DNA of 64,000 nucleotides from Terribium retamae (GCF_022347545.1 NZ_JAKREW010000008.1:62001-126000), one strand, 5' to 3'. Shown: positions 9,440 to 22,070, counted from the stretch's first letter. Notes: a model not told the origin generated them from the letters alone. Numbers and translations: made by a program.

Positions 9440-10342
9440 ATGAACGGCGAAACAACCAGGAACACCTATGTGATCGGGCAGGCGGAGCTTATCGCCCGGC
9501 CGCTTGAAGCGGCGCTCTATCTGGTTGCCACGCCGATCGGCAATCTGGCCGACATTACCCTGCGCGCCCTGGAAACGCTGGCTTCGGCTGATCTCGTCGC
9601 CTGCGAGGACACGCGCGTTTCGCGCGTACTCCTGGAGCGTTATGGTATCCGCCGCCGCACCACCGCCTATCACGAGCACAACGCCGCCGAAGCCGGTCCG
9701 AAACTGATCGCGGCGCTCGAACAAGGACAAAGCGTCGCGCTGATTTCGGATGCAGGCACCCCCCTGGTTTCCGACCCCGGCTACCGGTTGGTCGGCGAAG
9801 CGATCGAGCGCGGCATTCGTGTGGTGCCGATACCCGGGCCTTCGGCGCCGCTTGCTGCCCTGACGGCCTCCGGCCTGCCCTCCGACACCTTCCTGTTCGC
9901 CGGTTTCCTGCCGGCCAAGGCCGGCCAGCGCCAGACCCGGCTGGAAGAGCTTAGAGGTGCTCCGGCAACGTTGATCTTCTTTGAATCGCCGCGACGGCTG
10001 GCGGAAACGCTCGGTGCGATGTCAGAAGTGCTGGGCGGGACACGCAAGGCCGCGATCGGGCGCGAACTGACCAAGACTTTCGAAGAGATGCGGCCCGGTA
10101 CACTGGCCGAACTTGCCGCGCATTATGCAGCCGCCGACACGCCGAAAGGTGAGATCGTCATCTGTGTCGGCCCCCCGTTGGCAAAAACCGAAGGTCCGGC
10201 AGACATAGACCGGCTGCTTTTGTCGTTGGCGGCTGAAATGCCAACCTCCAAGGCTGCCGCCGAGGCCGCCAAAATGACCGGCGGGCAGAAGCAGGCGCTC
10301 TACCGCAGGCTGCTTGAACTGAAGGACGCCAGCGGTGGCTGA
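9440..10342 (+). CDS. rsmI: 16S rRNA (cytidine1402-2'-O)-methyltransferase
   Basis: SAM-dependent methyltransferase of the tetrapyrrole-methylase fold that 2'-O-methylates C1402 in the ribosomal decoding site. 300 residues. Signatures: [47 protein letters not shown], and [11 protein letters not shown]. The ATG at 9440 follows a strong CGGAGGG site; an upstream in-frame start is not preceded by one. Its 3' end overlaps yraN by 8 bp, the usual rsmI-yraN pairing. Confidence 0.95.
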   Translation: MNGETTRNTYVIGQAELIARPLEAALYLVATPIGNLADITLRALETLASADLVACEDTRVSRVLLERYGIRRRTTAYHEHNAAEAGPKLIAALEQGQSVALISDAGTPLVSDPGYRLVGEAIERGIRVVPIPGPSAPLAALTASGLPSDTFLFAGFLPAKAGQRQTRLEELRGAPATLIFFESPRRLAETLGAMSEVLGGTRKAAIGRELTKTFEEMRPGTLAELAAHYAAADTPKGEIVICVGPPLAKTEGPADIDRLLLSLAAEMPTSKAAAEAAKMTGGQKQALYRRLLELKDASGG

Positions 10343-10712
10343 CGCTTCCGTCATCCGCAAACGCAGATCCTATCGGCGCGGCCACCGCAGCGAATGGCTG
10401 GCCGCCATTGCCCTGACGTTCAAAGGCTATCGCATTCTCGCTCGCCGCTACCGCACCAGGCTTGGCGAAATCGATCTGATCGCTCGACGCGGCGATCTTA
10501 TACTGATCGTCGAGGTGAAGGCGCGGCGGACCTTGATGGAAGCGATGGAGGCAGTCCAACGCGAGTCCGAGAACCGTATCGAACGCGCCGCGGATTTGTG
10601 GCTCTCGCGCCAGCCGGACTTCGGCAGACTTTCGGTGCGCTTCGATATGGTGGCCGTTCTGCCCTGGCGTTGGCCCGTGCATATCGAGAACATCTTTCAG
10701 GGGCATGACTAG
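10335..10712 (+). CDS. yraN: YraN family (UPF0102) nuclease-fold protein
   Basis: 125 residues with the restriction-endonuclease-like core [21 protein letters not shown], giving the E...D...EVK arrangement seen in the family. The biological function is unsettled; proposed roles are in DNA processing. A GTG start lies inside the rsmI 3' end, so translation is likely coupled. A RIME-like repeat follows directly, which may end the transcript. Confidence 0.9.
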   Translation: MADASVIRKRRSYRRGHRSEWLAAIALTFKGYRILARRYRTRLGEIDLIARRGDLILIVEVKARRTLMEAMEAVQRESENRIERAADLWLSRQPDFGRLSVRFDMVAVLPWRWPVHIENIFQGHD

Positions 10713-10759
10713 GGTCAGGTCTTTACCATGACGGGAAATGCCCTTAACAGCGCTCAGCC

Positions 10760-10867
10760 TTAGAGCGCCGCGCGTCCATTCGCACGCGCAAAGCACGCTC
10801 TGACACTTTTAATCTGCGCAGTGTGCTTTCCGAAATCGACTCCGATTTTCGGGCCGATGCGCTAAAA
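10760..10867. repeat. RIME-like rhizobial intergenic element, copy 1
   Basis: An intergenic element of about 105 bp with two dyads. The first pairs AGAGCG with CGCTCT around an inner CGCGT/ACGCG stem. The second is an imperfect hairpin around CCGAAATCG and CGATTTTCGG. It shares AGAGCGCCGCGCGTCC and the following GCGCAAAG and TCTGCGCA blocks with copy 2 at 46811-46905. The layout matches the two-palindrome RIME elements known from rhizobia. It lies between yraN and a DUF3297 gene. Confidence 0.75.
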
Positions 10868-10910
10868 TCGCGCTGCCTTGCGGCAGCCGCTCATGCGAAT
10901 GGAGCAATCG

Positions 10911-11141
10911 ATGAGCCTTCCCGACCGGTTGAGCAACGACCCGCGCAGCCCCTATTTCGACGCCGAGGTGCTGGAGCGCGGCGTCGGCATCCTGTTCAAC
11001 GGACGCGAGCGCGACGACGTCAGCGAGTATTGCGTCAGCGAAGGGTGGATCCGCGCACCCGCCGGCAAGTCGAAAGACCGCTTCGGCCAGCCGATCACGA
11101 TCAAGCTCAAAGGCACGGTCGAGCCTTTCCCGAAGCCGTAG
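10911..11141 (+). CDS. DUF3297 family protein
   Basis: 76 residues starting MSLPDRLSNDPRSPYFD, with the conserved YCVSEGWIRAPAGKSKDR stretch and a final ITIKLKGTVEPF. This matches the short DUF3297 family widespread in proteobacteria, whose role is unknown. The start is decided by the GGAG six bases before the ATG at 10911; an ATG at 10899 is in frame but would place that GGAG inside the coding sequence. No signal peptide; presumably cytoplasmic. Single gene downstream of the RIME element. Confidence 0.85.
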   Translation: MSLPDRLSNDPRSPYFDAEVLERGVGILFNGRERDDVSEYCVSEGWIRAPAGKSKDRFGQPITIKLKGTVEPFPKP

Positions 11142-11158
11142 CGCTGCCCGATCGCCGG

Positions 11159-11443
11159 TCAGCCGGTGATGTCGAAATCCGCCGGTGCATGCGAGAGGTC
11201 GGCAGCCGCCGGCTCGACGCTCTTGACGTGTGCGCCGGATGGTCCTTGCCACAATATCTCGAGCATCCCGGCCACGGCTTCGTTCGGACCGGCGATCAAG
11301 GCGCTCACCGAGCCGTCCGGCTCGTTGCGCACCCAGCCACGCAAACCGAGGCGTATCGCCTGGCGTTGTGCCCAGGCGCGAAAGCCGACGCCCTGAACGC
11401 GGCCGGTGACGCGTACGAGCACCGCTTTGCCGCCGGCGCTCAC
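11159..11443 (-). CDS. acyP: Acylphosphatase
   Basis: Small enzyme hydrolysing acyl phosphates. 94 residues. Catalytic features are present: the phosphate-binding loop GRVQGVGFR with its Arg, and the Asn of GWVRNEPDGSV. The start is a GTG overlapping the P450 stop codon by four bases (GTGA), so the two genes are co-translated. Why an acylphosphatase is coupled to a P450 is not evident; the pairing may simply reflect compact gene order. Confidence 0.9.
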   Translation of the reverse strand: MSAGGKAVLVRVTGRVQGVGFRAWAQRQAIRLGLRGWVRNEPDGSVSALIAGPNEAVAGMLEILWQGPSGAHVKSVEPAAADLSHAPADFDITG

Positions 11444-12807
11444 CGCTTCGTCACCCGCATCGGCAGGCCGCCCTCGGGTTGTGTCGTCAGCTTCTGCACC
11501 GGCCAAGGTTTGGTTTCGGCTACCGTGTCGAAACGGTAGCGCGACAGAAGGATGGCAAGCGCGATGATCGCCTCCTGCATGGCGAAGCTCGCACCGATGC
11601 ACACACGCGGCCCGGCACCGAACGGCAGGTACTGGAAGCGGTCCATCTTTTCCCGATTTCCGGGATGGAACCGCTCCGGCAGGAACGCGTCCGGCCGATC
11701 CCAAAGCTTGCGGTGGCGATGCACTACCCAGGGCATCACCAGCACGGCGGCGCGCGGCGGGATATAGAGTCCGTTGAACGTCTCCGGTTCGATCGGCTCG
11801 CGATTAATGGAAGGGGCTGGCGGGTAAAGCCGCAGCGCCTCCTCGAAAGCGGCGCGTGTGAGCGGCATGGCATCCAGCCATTTGGTCGGATCCGGTTCGC
11901 GCGCCAGAACGGCGTCGACCTCCGCCTCTACCGGCTCGCGTTCCCAAGGCGCTTCTGCCAGGCAGTACAGCGTCCAGCCGAGTGCGCGCGCCGTCGTCTC
12001 ATGGCCAGCGCCGATGAAGGTGATGATGTTGTCCTCGACTTCGGCGCGGGTCAGCCCATCCGGCCCTTCGGCCTTGAGCAGCAGGGTGAGAAAATCCTGC
12101 GACACCCCGTTTGGATCACGCTCAAGTCGCTCTTCCCGCATCAGCACGGTGTTGCTGACGATGTTGCGGAAATAGGCCAGCGACTTGCGGCCGCGGATGC
12201 GGGTGAGTCTCGGCAGCCAGTCCGGGGCACGCAGCAGATCGAGCGGATCGACACGCCCCATGGTTTCGAACAGCCGGTCGATCTGGCTGGCGAAACTGCC
12301 CGGCTCGCCGGCAATCTCATTCGAAAACAGCGTCTCGGCCAAGATCTCGTAGGTCAGCATGGTCATGTCGTGGGCGACATCGGTGACCGTACCATCAACA
12401 TAGCGATCGACGAACTCGTTCGTACGCTTCAGCATCGGAGCCGCGAAGCCGAAGATGTGGCGCGGCGTGAACACCGGCGCCATCGCCTTGCGTGAGCGCT
12501 TCCATACATCGCCTTCGGCGGTGAGCAGGCCGTCGCGCAGGATCGGGCGCAGGATCTTCTGGCGCACCGTCGCCATCTTGTAGTTCTTGGCGTTATCGAC
12601 CAGTACATGGCGGATCAGTGCCGGATCGTTGGCGACGACCAGCGGACCGCCGACCCCGGTCACGGAAATCCAGGGTTCATTGTAGGAAGGCTCGCCCCAC
12701 AGCTCGAGCGGGTTGCGGTAGACGATGCGCATCATCTCCAGCGTCGAGGGCGGCACGGTGCGCGGCTTCGGCGCCGGTGGAACGAAGGGGGCTGGCTTTG
12801 TGTCCAT
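11440..12807 (-). CDS. Cytochrome P450
   Basis: Heme-thiolate monooxygenase of 455 residues, soluble (no N-terminal anchor). Motifs in order: I-helix AGHETTARALGW with the oxygen-activating Thr, K-helix ExxR in EALRLYPP, and the heme loop FGAGPRVCIGASFAMQEA with the Cys ligand. The ATG at 12807 is favoured because CGGAAG precedes it; an upstream TTG is the only alternative. No ferredoxin or ferredoxin reductase is adjacent, so its electron donor and substrate are unknown. It overlaps acyP at its 3' end. Confidence 0.92.
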   Translation of the reverse strand: MDTKPAPFVPPAPKPRTVPPSTLEMMRIVYRNPLELWGEPSYNEPWISVTGVGGPLVVANDPALIRHVLVDNAKNYKMATVRQKILRPILRDGLLTAEGDVWKRSRKAMAPVFTPRHIFGFAAPMLKRTNEFVDRYVDGTVTDVAHDMTMLTYEILAETLFSNEIAGEPGSFASQIDRLFETMGRVDPLDLLRAPDWLPRLTRIRGRKSLAYFRNIVSNTVLMREERLERDPNGVSQDFLTLLLKAEGPDGLTRAEVEDNIITFIGAGHETTARALGWTLYCLAEAPWEREPVEAEVDAVLAREPDPTKWLDAMPLTRAAFEEALRLYPPAPSINREPIEPETFNGLYIPPRAAVLVMPWVVHRHRKLWDRPDAFLPERFHPGNREKMDRFQYLPFGAGPRVCIGASFAMQEAIIALAILLSRYRFDTVAETKPWPVQKLTTQPEGGLPMRVTKR

Positions 12808-12924
12808 GACGTCTTCCGTAGCTTTCCACAATGTAGTGAGCGCCGATAGCGGCGTCCATGCGGCGCGACGTCAACAAGGCGAGAAAGCCTGTCTGCTCAA
12901 ACGGAACGATACAACTGGAAGGCC

Positions 12925-15982
<3,058 letters not shown>

Positions 15983-15984
15983 GA

Positions 15985-16018
15985 TTTCTGGGCCGGCGGA
16001 TATTCGCCGGCCCAGAAA
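15985..16018 (+). terminator. Hairpin terminator after gyrB
   Basis: A perfect 14-bp stem (15985-15998 with 16005-16018) around a 6-nt GATATT loop begins 3 bp after the gyrB stop. The GC-rich core is GGGCCGGCG and the stem ends in TTTC/GAAA, so it could act in both directions, also serving the minus-strand ORF that ends at 16026. Confidence 0.7.
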
Positions 16019-16025
16019 AGCCTGT

Positions 16026-16157
16026 TCAGCAATTCGTGAAACAGGCAGACAACGCCATGAGACCCGCCAACGGCGATGGTTCATTGGATGAGATGTCGTA
16101 GGCACACGGCACCGCGAAAATCGCGGCACCGATGATCCAGACAATGATCCTCTTCAT
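16026..16157 (-). CDS. Possible 43-residue membrane or secreted peptide
   Basis: Starts MKRIIVWIIGAAIFAVPCAY: a basic N-terminus followed by a hydrophobic stretch, then a polar segment and a Cys-containing end (SACFTNC). This resembles a signal peptide or single-span membrane peptide. AAGGATC lies before the ATG. It lies 20 bp downstream of ohr on the same strand, so it could be co-transcribed. No family recognised. Confidence 0.45.
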   Translation of the reverse strand: MKRIIVWIIGAAIFAVPCAYDISSNEPSPLAGLMALSACFTNC

Positions 16158-16177
16158 CGATGATCCTTGCGGTCGCC

Positions 16178-16594
16178 TCAAACCAGGTTGAGTTCGACCT
16201 GGATGTTGTTGCGTGTCGCCTTGGAATAGGGACAGGTCTGGTGGGCATCCTCGACAAGCGCGCGAGCCGTTTCTCGATCGAGGCCCGGCAAGCTGACATT
16301 CAGTCGAGCCTGGAGAAAATAGGCTCCTTGCGTCGTACCGAGATCGACTTCGGCGTCCACAGCGGTATCGGCGGGAAGCCGAAGCTTCCGCTTTCCGGCA
16401 GCAATCCCCATCGCACCGATAAAGCAAGCCGACCAACCCGCAGCAAAAAGCTGTTCGGGGTTGGTGCCGGGTTGAGCACTTCCCGGAGGCGAAAGCTTGA
16501 CGTCGAGCTGTGCATCATCGCTGCGCGAGGAGCCGTCGCGACCGCCCGTGGTGTGGGTCTTGCCGGTGTAAAGAACCTTTTCGATCTTTGTCAT
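16178..16594 (-). CDS. ohr: Organic hydroperoxide resistance protein (Ohr/OsmC family)
   Basis: Thiol peroxidase that reduces organic hydroperoxides using a lipoylated partner. 138 residues. The two redox Cys motifs are intact: GWSACFIGA and HQTCPYSKAT, and the N-terminal VLYTGKTHTTGGRDG is diagnostic of Ohr rather than OsmC. A GAAGGAG site precedes the ATG. The usual regulator gene ohrR is not adjacent. Confidence 0.93.
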   Translation of the reverse strand: MTKIEKVLYTGKTHTTGGRDGSSRSDDAQLDVKLSPPGSAQPGTNPEQLFAAGWSACFIGAMGIAAGKRKLRLPADTAVDAEVDLGTTQGAYFLQARLNVSLPGLDRETARALVEDAHQTCPYSKATRNNIQVELNLV

Positions 16595-16750
16595 GAAACA
16601 CTCCTTCGTTCTCGTCGCGGGCCGCGACGCTCATTGACAAGGAGTGGTTTGAAGGCTCGGCGTATCCGGCATGTTTCCGAAAACACACGCAACTGTATCA
16701 TAGCGTAACGCCGGAGGCGCCGGACATTTTCGCGTACAAGTTGCCCGGAT

Positions 16751-18082
16751 TTACATATGCCTCTCAGCGAAGATCACCTCGGCAGCCAAGCCACCGCCGT
16801 CACGATTGTAGAGCCTGACCGAGCCGCCGATAACTCCCGCCAGTTGCTGGGCAATCGCCAGCCCTAGCCCGGTGCCACCGGTCGTGCGGTTGCGCGACTG
16901 CTCCAGCCGGAAAAAGGGCTGCATGGCAGCGTCAAGCATATCATCCGGAATGCCCGGGCCGCGATCCAGCACCGTTATGACGGTATCGCCTCTGTCGCTT
17001 CGTTCGACACAGATCTCGGCCGCACCGGCGAATTTGATCGCGTTGTCCACAAAGTTCGTGAGGATGCGGCGCAAGGCATGCGGCTTTGTCAATGCTGTCC
17101 CTTGAACGCTTCCCAGGACAGAGACCGACTTTCCCGTATCCTGGTAGTCGTAGGCGATGCTGTCGATGAAGGACGAGAGATCGATACGAGAGGTCCTTTC
17201 GCCGTTGCTGTGAGAGCTGCGCGCGTAGGCGATCCCATCCTGTACCAGTCGCTCGATCTCGCGCAGGTCGCTGACGAGTTTATCCTTCTCCGGCGTGTCG
17301 TCGGCCATATCGGCGCGCAACCGCATGCGGGTGATCGGTGTCTGCAGGTCGTGCGAAATTGCCGCAAGGATTTGTACGCGCTCTTCAAGGTATTGAGCGA
17401 TCCGTTCGTGCATCGCATTGAAAGCACGAGCAGCGTGGGCGACTTCGCTTGGCCCCGCCTCGATCATCGGGGCGCCTTTTTTGTTCGGATCCAGGGCGTC
17501 TGCTGCCGCAGCCAGATCGCCCAGGGGACGGATCGCGAGACGCACCGCAAACCAGGTGCACACGATCAACAGCATCATCTGCAGCGCGAACACGTAAGGC
17601 AGCCAGGCTGCCATCGGCATGATACCTCGCGGTATGATCTCTATGGTCAGCGGGCTCCCATCGCTCAACGTCATATGCGCCTGAAGTCGTCCGCCCTCCC
17701 CCGGTATCGCTTCGATGCGAAGGGGAAAACGGGAACCAGCGGCATTTTCCAACCTCGCTGCGATCTCCCGCCCATGGCTGGACATCTTGGGTACGCCGGC
17801 AAGGCCTGGCCCGAGTATGAGTTTGTAGTTGCCTCGGCTCAGCCAGTCGATCAGTTCCGGCCTCTCGTCGGCCGGCGTCCGGTCAAGAACCGCTATGGAT
17901 GTTGCTATGTCGTCTTCCAGCGTGCGGAACATCACCGCCTTTGCCGATATGGAGCGTTCGGCAAACAGGATGCCGAAAGACAGCCCATAGGCAGCCGCGA
18001 GCCCGGCAAACAGGATAAGGAACAGGCGGGAACGCAGCGTTTTGGGCCACCAATTGCGAGGTGACAAGACGCCAACCTTCAT
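16751..18082 (-). CDS. EnvZ-type sensor histidine kinase
   Basis: 443-residue inner-membrane kinase: a transmembrane helix at about 17-38, a periplasmic sensor region, a second helix at about 160-183, HAMP (RLAIRPLGDLAAAADAL), a HisKA box with the phosphorylated His in ISHDLQTPITRMRLRADMADD, and a HATPase domain with NFVDNAIKFAG, DRGPGIPD and GTGLGLAIAQQL. It overlaps the upstream response regulator by 4 bp, so the pair is translationally coupled. Stimulus unknown; the closest overall layout is EnvZ, which does not by itself imply osmosensing. Confidence 0.92.
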   Translation of the reverse strand: MKVGVLSPRNWWPKTLRSRLFLILFAGLAAAYGLSFGILFAERSISAKAVMFRTLEDDIATSIAVLDRTPADERPELIDWLSRGNYKLILGPGLAGVPKMSSHGREIAARLENAAGSRFPLRIEAIPGEGGRLQAHMTLSDGSPLTIEIIPRGIMPMAAWLPYVFALQMMLLIVCTWFAVRLAIRPLGDLAAAADALDPNKKGAPMIEAGPSEVAHAARAFNAMHERIAQYLEERVQILAAISHDLQTPITRMRLRADMADDTPEKDKLVSDLREIERLVQDGIAYARSSHSNGERTSRIDLSSFIDSIAYDYQDTGKSVSVLGSVQGTALTKPHALRRILTNFVDNAIKFAGAAEICVERSDRGDTVITVLDRGPGIPDDMLDAAMQPFFRLEQSRNRTTGGTGLGLAIAQQLAGVIGGSVRLYNRDGGGLAAEVIFAERHM

Positions 18083-18819
18083 ATCCTAGGCTCCGAAATC
18101 TCTACCGGGACGGAAAAGACGTAGCCTTCAGCCCGGACCGTCTTGATATAGGTCGGCTCGCGCGCATCGTCGCCGAGCCGCTGGCGCAGGCGACTGACCA
18201 GAAGATCGATCGAGCGGTCGAACAGTTCAGCGTCACGGCCCTGGGTGAGGTTCAGGAGCTGATCGCGGTTGAGGACGCGCTGCGGATGATCGATGAACAC
18301 ACGCAACAGTCGATATTCGGCACCGCTAAGAGCGACTTCGGTTCCTTGCCGGTCGAGGAGATGCCGTCCGACCGTATCCAGGCGCCAGTCACCGAATGTC
18401 AGCAACTGCCCGGCCTCGCTGATCTGCAGATTGGGCGGCAGCATCCGCGTCCGGCGCAACACCGCCTTGATGCGGGCAAGCAGTTCGCGTGCCGCAAACG
18501 GCTTGGGCAGATAGTCATCGGCGCCCATTTCCAGGCCGATGATCCGATCCATCTCGTCATCTCGGGCAGTCAGCATGAGAATCGGTGTTGCCTTGTGCTT
18601 GCCGGCGCGGAGCTCGCGGCAGAGCACCAACCCATCATCCCCCGGCATCATCACGTCGAGCACGATGAGGTCGACCGTATTGCCCTCAAGAAAGCTGCGC
18701 ATCTGGCGGCCATCTGCAGCCGTCGTTGCTCGAAGCCCATTCTTCTTCAGGTAGCTCGAAACCAGCTCGCGAATTTCACGATCGTCGTCAACGATCAGAA
18801 TATGGTCGATATGCTCCAT
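18079..18819 (-). CDS. OmpR-family response regulator
   Basis: 246 residues: a receiver domain with acidic pocket VDDD, phospho-acceptor Asp in IVLDVMMPG and Lys in LPKPF, then a winged-helix DNA-binding domain ending DLLVSRLRQRLGDD...IKTVRAEGYVFSV. First gene of the two-component operon, with its 3' end overlapping the kinase start. Nearby candidate targets are the divergent dipZ-like/hydrolase pair and ohr, but no binding site could be recognised. Confidence 0.94.
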   Translation of the reverse strand: MEHIDHILIVDDDREIRELVSSYLKKNGLRATTAADGRQMRSFLEGNTVDLIVLDVMMPGDDGLVLCRELRAGKHKATPILMLTARDDEMDRIIGLEMGADDYLPKPFAARELLARIKAVLRRTRMLPPNLQISEAGQLLTFGDWRLDTVGRHLLDRQGTEVALSGAEYRLLRVFIDHPQRVLNRDQLLNLTQGRDAELFDRSIDLLVSRLRQRLGDDAREPTYIKTVRAEGYVFSVPVEISEPRI

Positions 18820-18912
18820 TCAGATCTCCAACCTCTTCGTGACGACGCAGCGCAGTGTTTCTTAGACCGGATTCGGCTGCAACAAGGCAGCCGAAATATC
18901 TTCCGGGGCTGC

Positions 18913-19973
18913 CTAGAACTTCGCAACGTCAAGAATAGCCTGAGCAAAGGCCTGCGGTGCTTCCTGCGGCAGGTTATGGCCTATGCCGCCACTGACGGTC
19001 CGATGTTCATATTTTCCAGAGAACTTGTTCCGATAGGCCGACGGCTCCGGATGGGGAGCACCGTTGGCATCGCCTTCCAATGTAATTGTCGGAACGGTTA
19101 TAATCGGTGCCATGGCGAGCCGCTTCTCATAGCGCGATCATATTGCGGCTCGCCCTCGACGAGGCCCAGACGCCAGCGATAATTATGGATTGTAATGTCG
19201 ACATGATCGGGATTGTCGAACGCATCGGCAGAACGGTTGAAGGTCTCATCGTCAAATCGCCATGTCGGTGAGGCCGTCTGCCAGATCAACTTGACGAAAT
19301 CGCGTGTGTTGGCCGCATAGCCGAGGCGACCGCGCTCGGTGGCGAAATAGAACTGATACCACCAGGAAAGCTCGGCCTTGGGCGGCAATGGCTTCTTGTT
19401 GGCCTCCTGGCTGCCGATCAGATAGCCGCTGACCGAGACCATCGCCTTGCAGCGTTCCGGCCAAAGCGCCGCCATGATGTTGACGGTCCGGGCGCCCCAG
19501 TCATAGCCGCCGACCACCGCCTTTTCGATGCCCAGCGCATCCATGAACGCAATCATGTCTGCTGCCAGAGCAGCCTGCTGGCCATTGCGCGGTGTCTCGC
19601 TCGAAAGGAAACGGGTCGTCCCATAGCCGCGAAGGTAAGGGACGACGACACGATAGCCTTCTCTCGCCAGGATGGGAGCGACATCGACGTAGGAATGGAT
19701 GTCGTAGGGCCAACCATGCAGCAACAGCACGACAGGTCCGTCGATCGGTCCGGCTTCGGCGTAACCAATGTCAAGGACGCCAGCGTTGACCTGCTTCAAC
19801 GCCCCGAACGTTGCGCGGGCACCCGCCGTTGTCGTGATCGGAGACGCCCCGGCGGATTGTGCATTGACGGGGGACATGAGGCCCAACTCCGTCGCGACCA
19901 GGGTCATGGCGGCCATGCCGAGAAATCGGCGGCGCGGGTGGTTGATATCGTTCGAGAAAGGCTCTTCAGACAT
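18913..19973 (-). pseudogene. Tat-exported alpha/beta hydrolase (epoxide-hydrolase-like), frameshifted near the C-terminus
   Basis: The reading frame starting at 19973 carries a Tat signal (HPRRRFLGMAAMTLVATELG), HGWP oxyanion region, nucleophile elbow GGYDWG and a cap domain, then stops early at 19098. A frame shifted by one base (up to 19113) continues the protein as APIITVPTITLEGDANGAPH and on to GGIGHNLPQEAPQAF, which carries the catalytic His. The joint lies near 19115-19130, where ATGAGAAGCGG would read EKRLA in the other frame. Either the gene is disrupted, losing its catalytic His, or the base call is wrong. Start chosen from the GGAG upstream. Divergent from the dipZ-like gene. Confidence 0.75.
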
Positions 19974-20303
19974 GATCATCTCCGATCCATTCGATTGCGG
20001 TCGGAAGATGGGTGGCAGCGTGTATCCCGGGTGTGTCTTAGCCAACCTGCTATTGAATGCGTATGTAGCGTCAGCCGGTTGAGATACATTCTGATACAAA
20101 CCCGCCGCGAGCCGAAGGCCGGGCAGAACCGGAGCGGCCATTTTTGTTTCGGTCTGTAGAACCGCGGGGCTGTCCTACACTTCGATACGTTTCGCCAGTC
20201 TCCCAGACATATTCGGGATACGTCGAACCTCTCAGATTGACACTGTTATCGGTTGAGCGAGCGCACCGAGCGCTGCTCGCGTCTTGGTGTCAAAGGAACG
20301 ACG
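19974..20303. other. Divergent intergenic region, hydrolase gene / dipZ-like
   Basis: 330 bp with start regions of both genes. It contains a TTGACA at 20237-20242 on the plus strand without a good -10 at the usual spacing, and a repeated GATAC motif around 20080-20095. AAAGGA, the dipZ-like ribosome-binding site, lies at its right end. No gene seen. Confidence 0.4.
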
Positions 20304-22070
20304 ATGACCCTTCTTATCATTGCCTATCTCGGAGGGGCGCTGACAATACTCAGCCCCTGCATCCTTCCAATCCTTCCGTTCGTGTTCGCGCGTGCCGATC
20401 AATCCTTCATGCGCAGCACGCTGCCGATGCTGGTCGGCATGGCTGCAACCTTTGCTGTCGTCGCAACGCTTGCCGCGGCTGGAGGAAGCTGGGCCGTTCA
20501 TGCGAACGAATATGGACGTTTCGCTGCGCTCGCCCTGCTTGCGGTCTTCGGCGTCAGTCTGATTTCGCCTCGTATTTCGGGCATCGTCACACGGCCGATC
20601 GTCGACCTGGGCAACCGAATGCTGAAAGCCTCGAACAAGCCCGGCACCTCGCCAGCCGTGGCCAGCTCTCTGCTTCTTGGCGTCGCTACGGGGCTGCTGT
20701 GGGCACCTTGCGCCGGTCCGATCCTCGGCCTCGTCTTGACGGGCGCCGCACTCAACGGGGCAAATCTTCAGACGACACTTCTGCTCCTGGCATATGCTGT
20801 CGGCGCGGCGACTTCGCTCGCCCTCGCTCTCACCGTCGGTGGAAAGATCTTTGCCGGCATGAAGCGGTCACTCGGTTTCAGCGAACGAACCCGCCAAGCC
20901 CTTGGAACTGCCGTGCTTGCCGGCGTTGCGGTCATCGCGCTCGGTCTCGATACGGGATTGCTGGCCCGTTTCTCCTATGCGAGCACGACATCGGTGGAGC
21001 AGACAGTGATCGATCGATTGCATGCAACGCCCACCGACGGCGCGTCGTCCGTCGCCAGCAATACGACTGCGACCGCGGACAAAGCGCACCCCTTCCGCAG
21101 CAACCTGTCCAACGAAGGCGATGCACCTTCACTGGACGGTGCCGTCGAATGGCTGAACTCGCCACCGCTCACCACCGAGCGATTGCGCGGCAAGGTCGTT
21201 CTCGTCGATTTCTGGACTTATTCCTGCATCAACTGCATCCGCAGCGTACCCTATGTCCGTGCCTGGGCTGAGAAATACAAGGACCAGGGGCTAGTGGTGA
21301 TCGGCGTGCATGCTCCGGAGTTTGCATTCGAGAAGAAGATCGACAACGTCAGGAAAGCCGTTGGCGACTTCAAGATCACCTACCCGGTTGCAATCGACAA
21401 CAACTACAAGATCTGGCGCGCCTTCGACAACAGCTACTGGCCAGCCCACTATTTGATCGATGCCAAGGGCCAGATCCGTTACCACCATTTCGGCGAAGGA
21501 GACTACAACCAGACAGAACAGGCGATCCAGGACTTGTTGCGCGAAGCCGGCACCGAGATGGCGGCAGGACCGTCCGTCACGCCGGATGCGAAAGGCGCCG
21601 AGGCAAGCCCCGATCTCGGGAGCATCGGCTCCGGCGAAACCTACCTCGGATACAAGCGCGTTACCGGCTTCGCATCGCTTGAGAACCTGCAGGCCGATAC
21701 TGCTCGCAACTATTCCGTGGAAAAGCTCAGGCTGAACGAATGGGGCCTTTCCGGCGATTGGACGGTGGGACCGGAGCAGGCAACACTCAATCGGGCGAAC
21801 GGCGGAATTGCCTTTCGTTTCAGCGCCCGCGACCTGCATTTGGTTCTCGGCCCAGGCGCCTCTGTCAAACCCGTCCGTTTCCGAGTGACCATCGACGGCA
21901 AAGCGCCTGGGCTCGACCATGGCGCGGACATCGACGCCCATGGCAACGGTACGGTCACCTCTACCAGGCTCTACCAACTTGTCCGCCAGGCGGCCGAAGT
22001 TCAGGCACGAAACTTCGAAATCCATTTCCTGGATCCGGGTGTCGAGGCCTATGCTTTCACCTTCGGCTGA
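20304..22070 (+). CDS. DipZ-like fusion: CcdA membrane domain, thioredoxin domain, C-terminal beta domain
   Basis: 588 residues. An N-terminal CcdA/DsbD-type membrane domain (about 1-235) has the redox Cys pair in LSPCILP (C19) and WAPCAGP and six or so helices. A TlpA-like thioredoxin domain follows, with CxxC at residues 308-311 (TYSCINCIRS), and a C-terminal domain of about 130 residues (FRFSARDLHLVLG) that resembles the extra domain of mycobacterial DipZ. The arrangement predicts electron transfer from cytoplasmic thioredoxin across the membrane to a periplasmic thiol partner. Start from AAAGGA before the ATG. Confidence 0.88.
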   Translation: MTLLIIAYLGGALTILSPCILPILPFVFARADQSFMRSTLPMLVGMAATFAVVATLAAAGGSWAVHANEYGRFAALALLAVFGVSLISPRISGIVTRPIVDLGNRMLKASNKPGTSPAVASSLLLGVATGLLWAPCAGPILGLVLTGAALNGANLQTTLLLLAYAVGAATSLALALTVGGKIFAGMKRSLGFSERTRQALGTAVLAGVAVIALGLDTGLLARFSYASTTSVEQTVIDRLHATPTDGASSVASNTTATADKAHPFRSNLSNEGDAPSLDGAVEWLNSPPLTTERLRGKVVLVDFWTYSCINCIRSVPYVRAWAEKYKDQGLVVIGVHAPEFAFEKKIDNVRKAVGDFKITYPVAIDNNYKIWRAFDNSYWPAHYLIDAKGQIRYHHFGEGDYNQTEQAIQDLLREAGTEMAAGPSVTPDAKGAEASPDLGSIGSGETYLGYKRVTGFASLENLQADTARNYSVEKLRLNEWGLSGDWTVGPEQATLNRANGGIAFRFSARDLHLVLGPGASVKPVRFRVTIDGKAPGLDHGADIDAHGNGTVTSTRLYQLVRQAAEVQARNFEIHFLDPGVEAYAFTFG

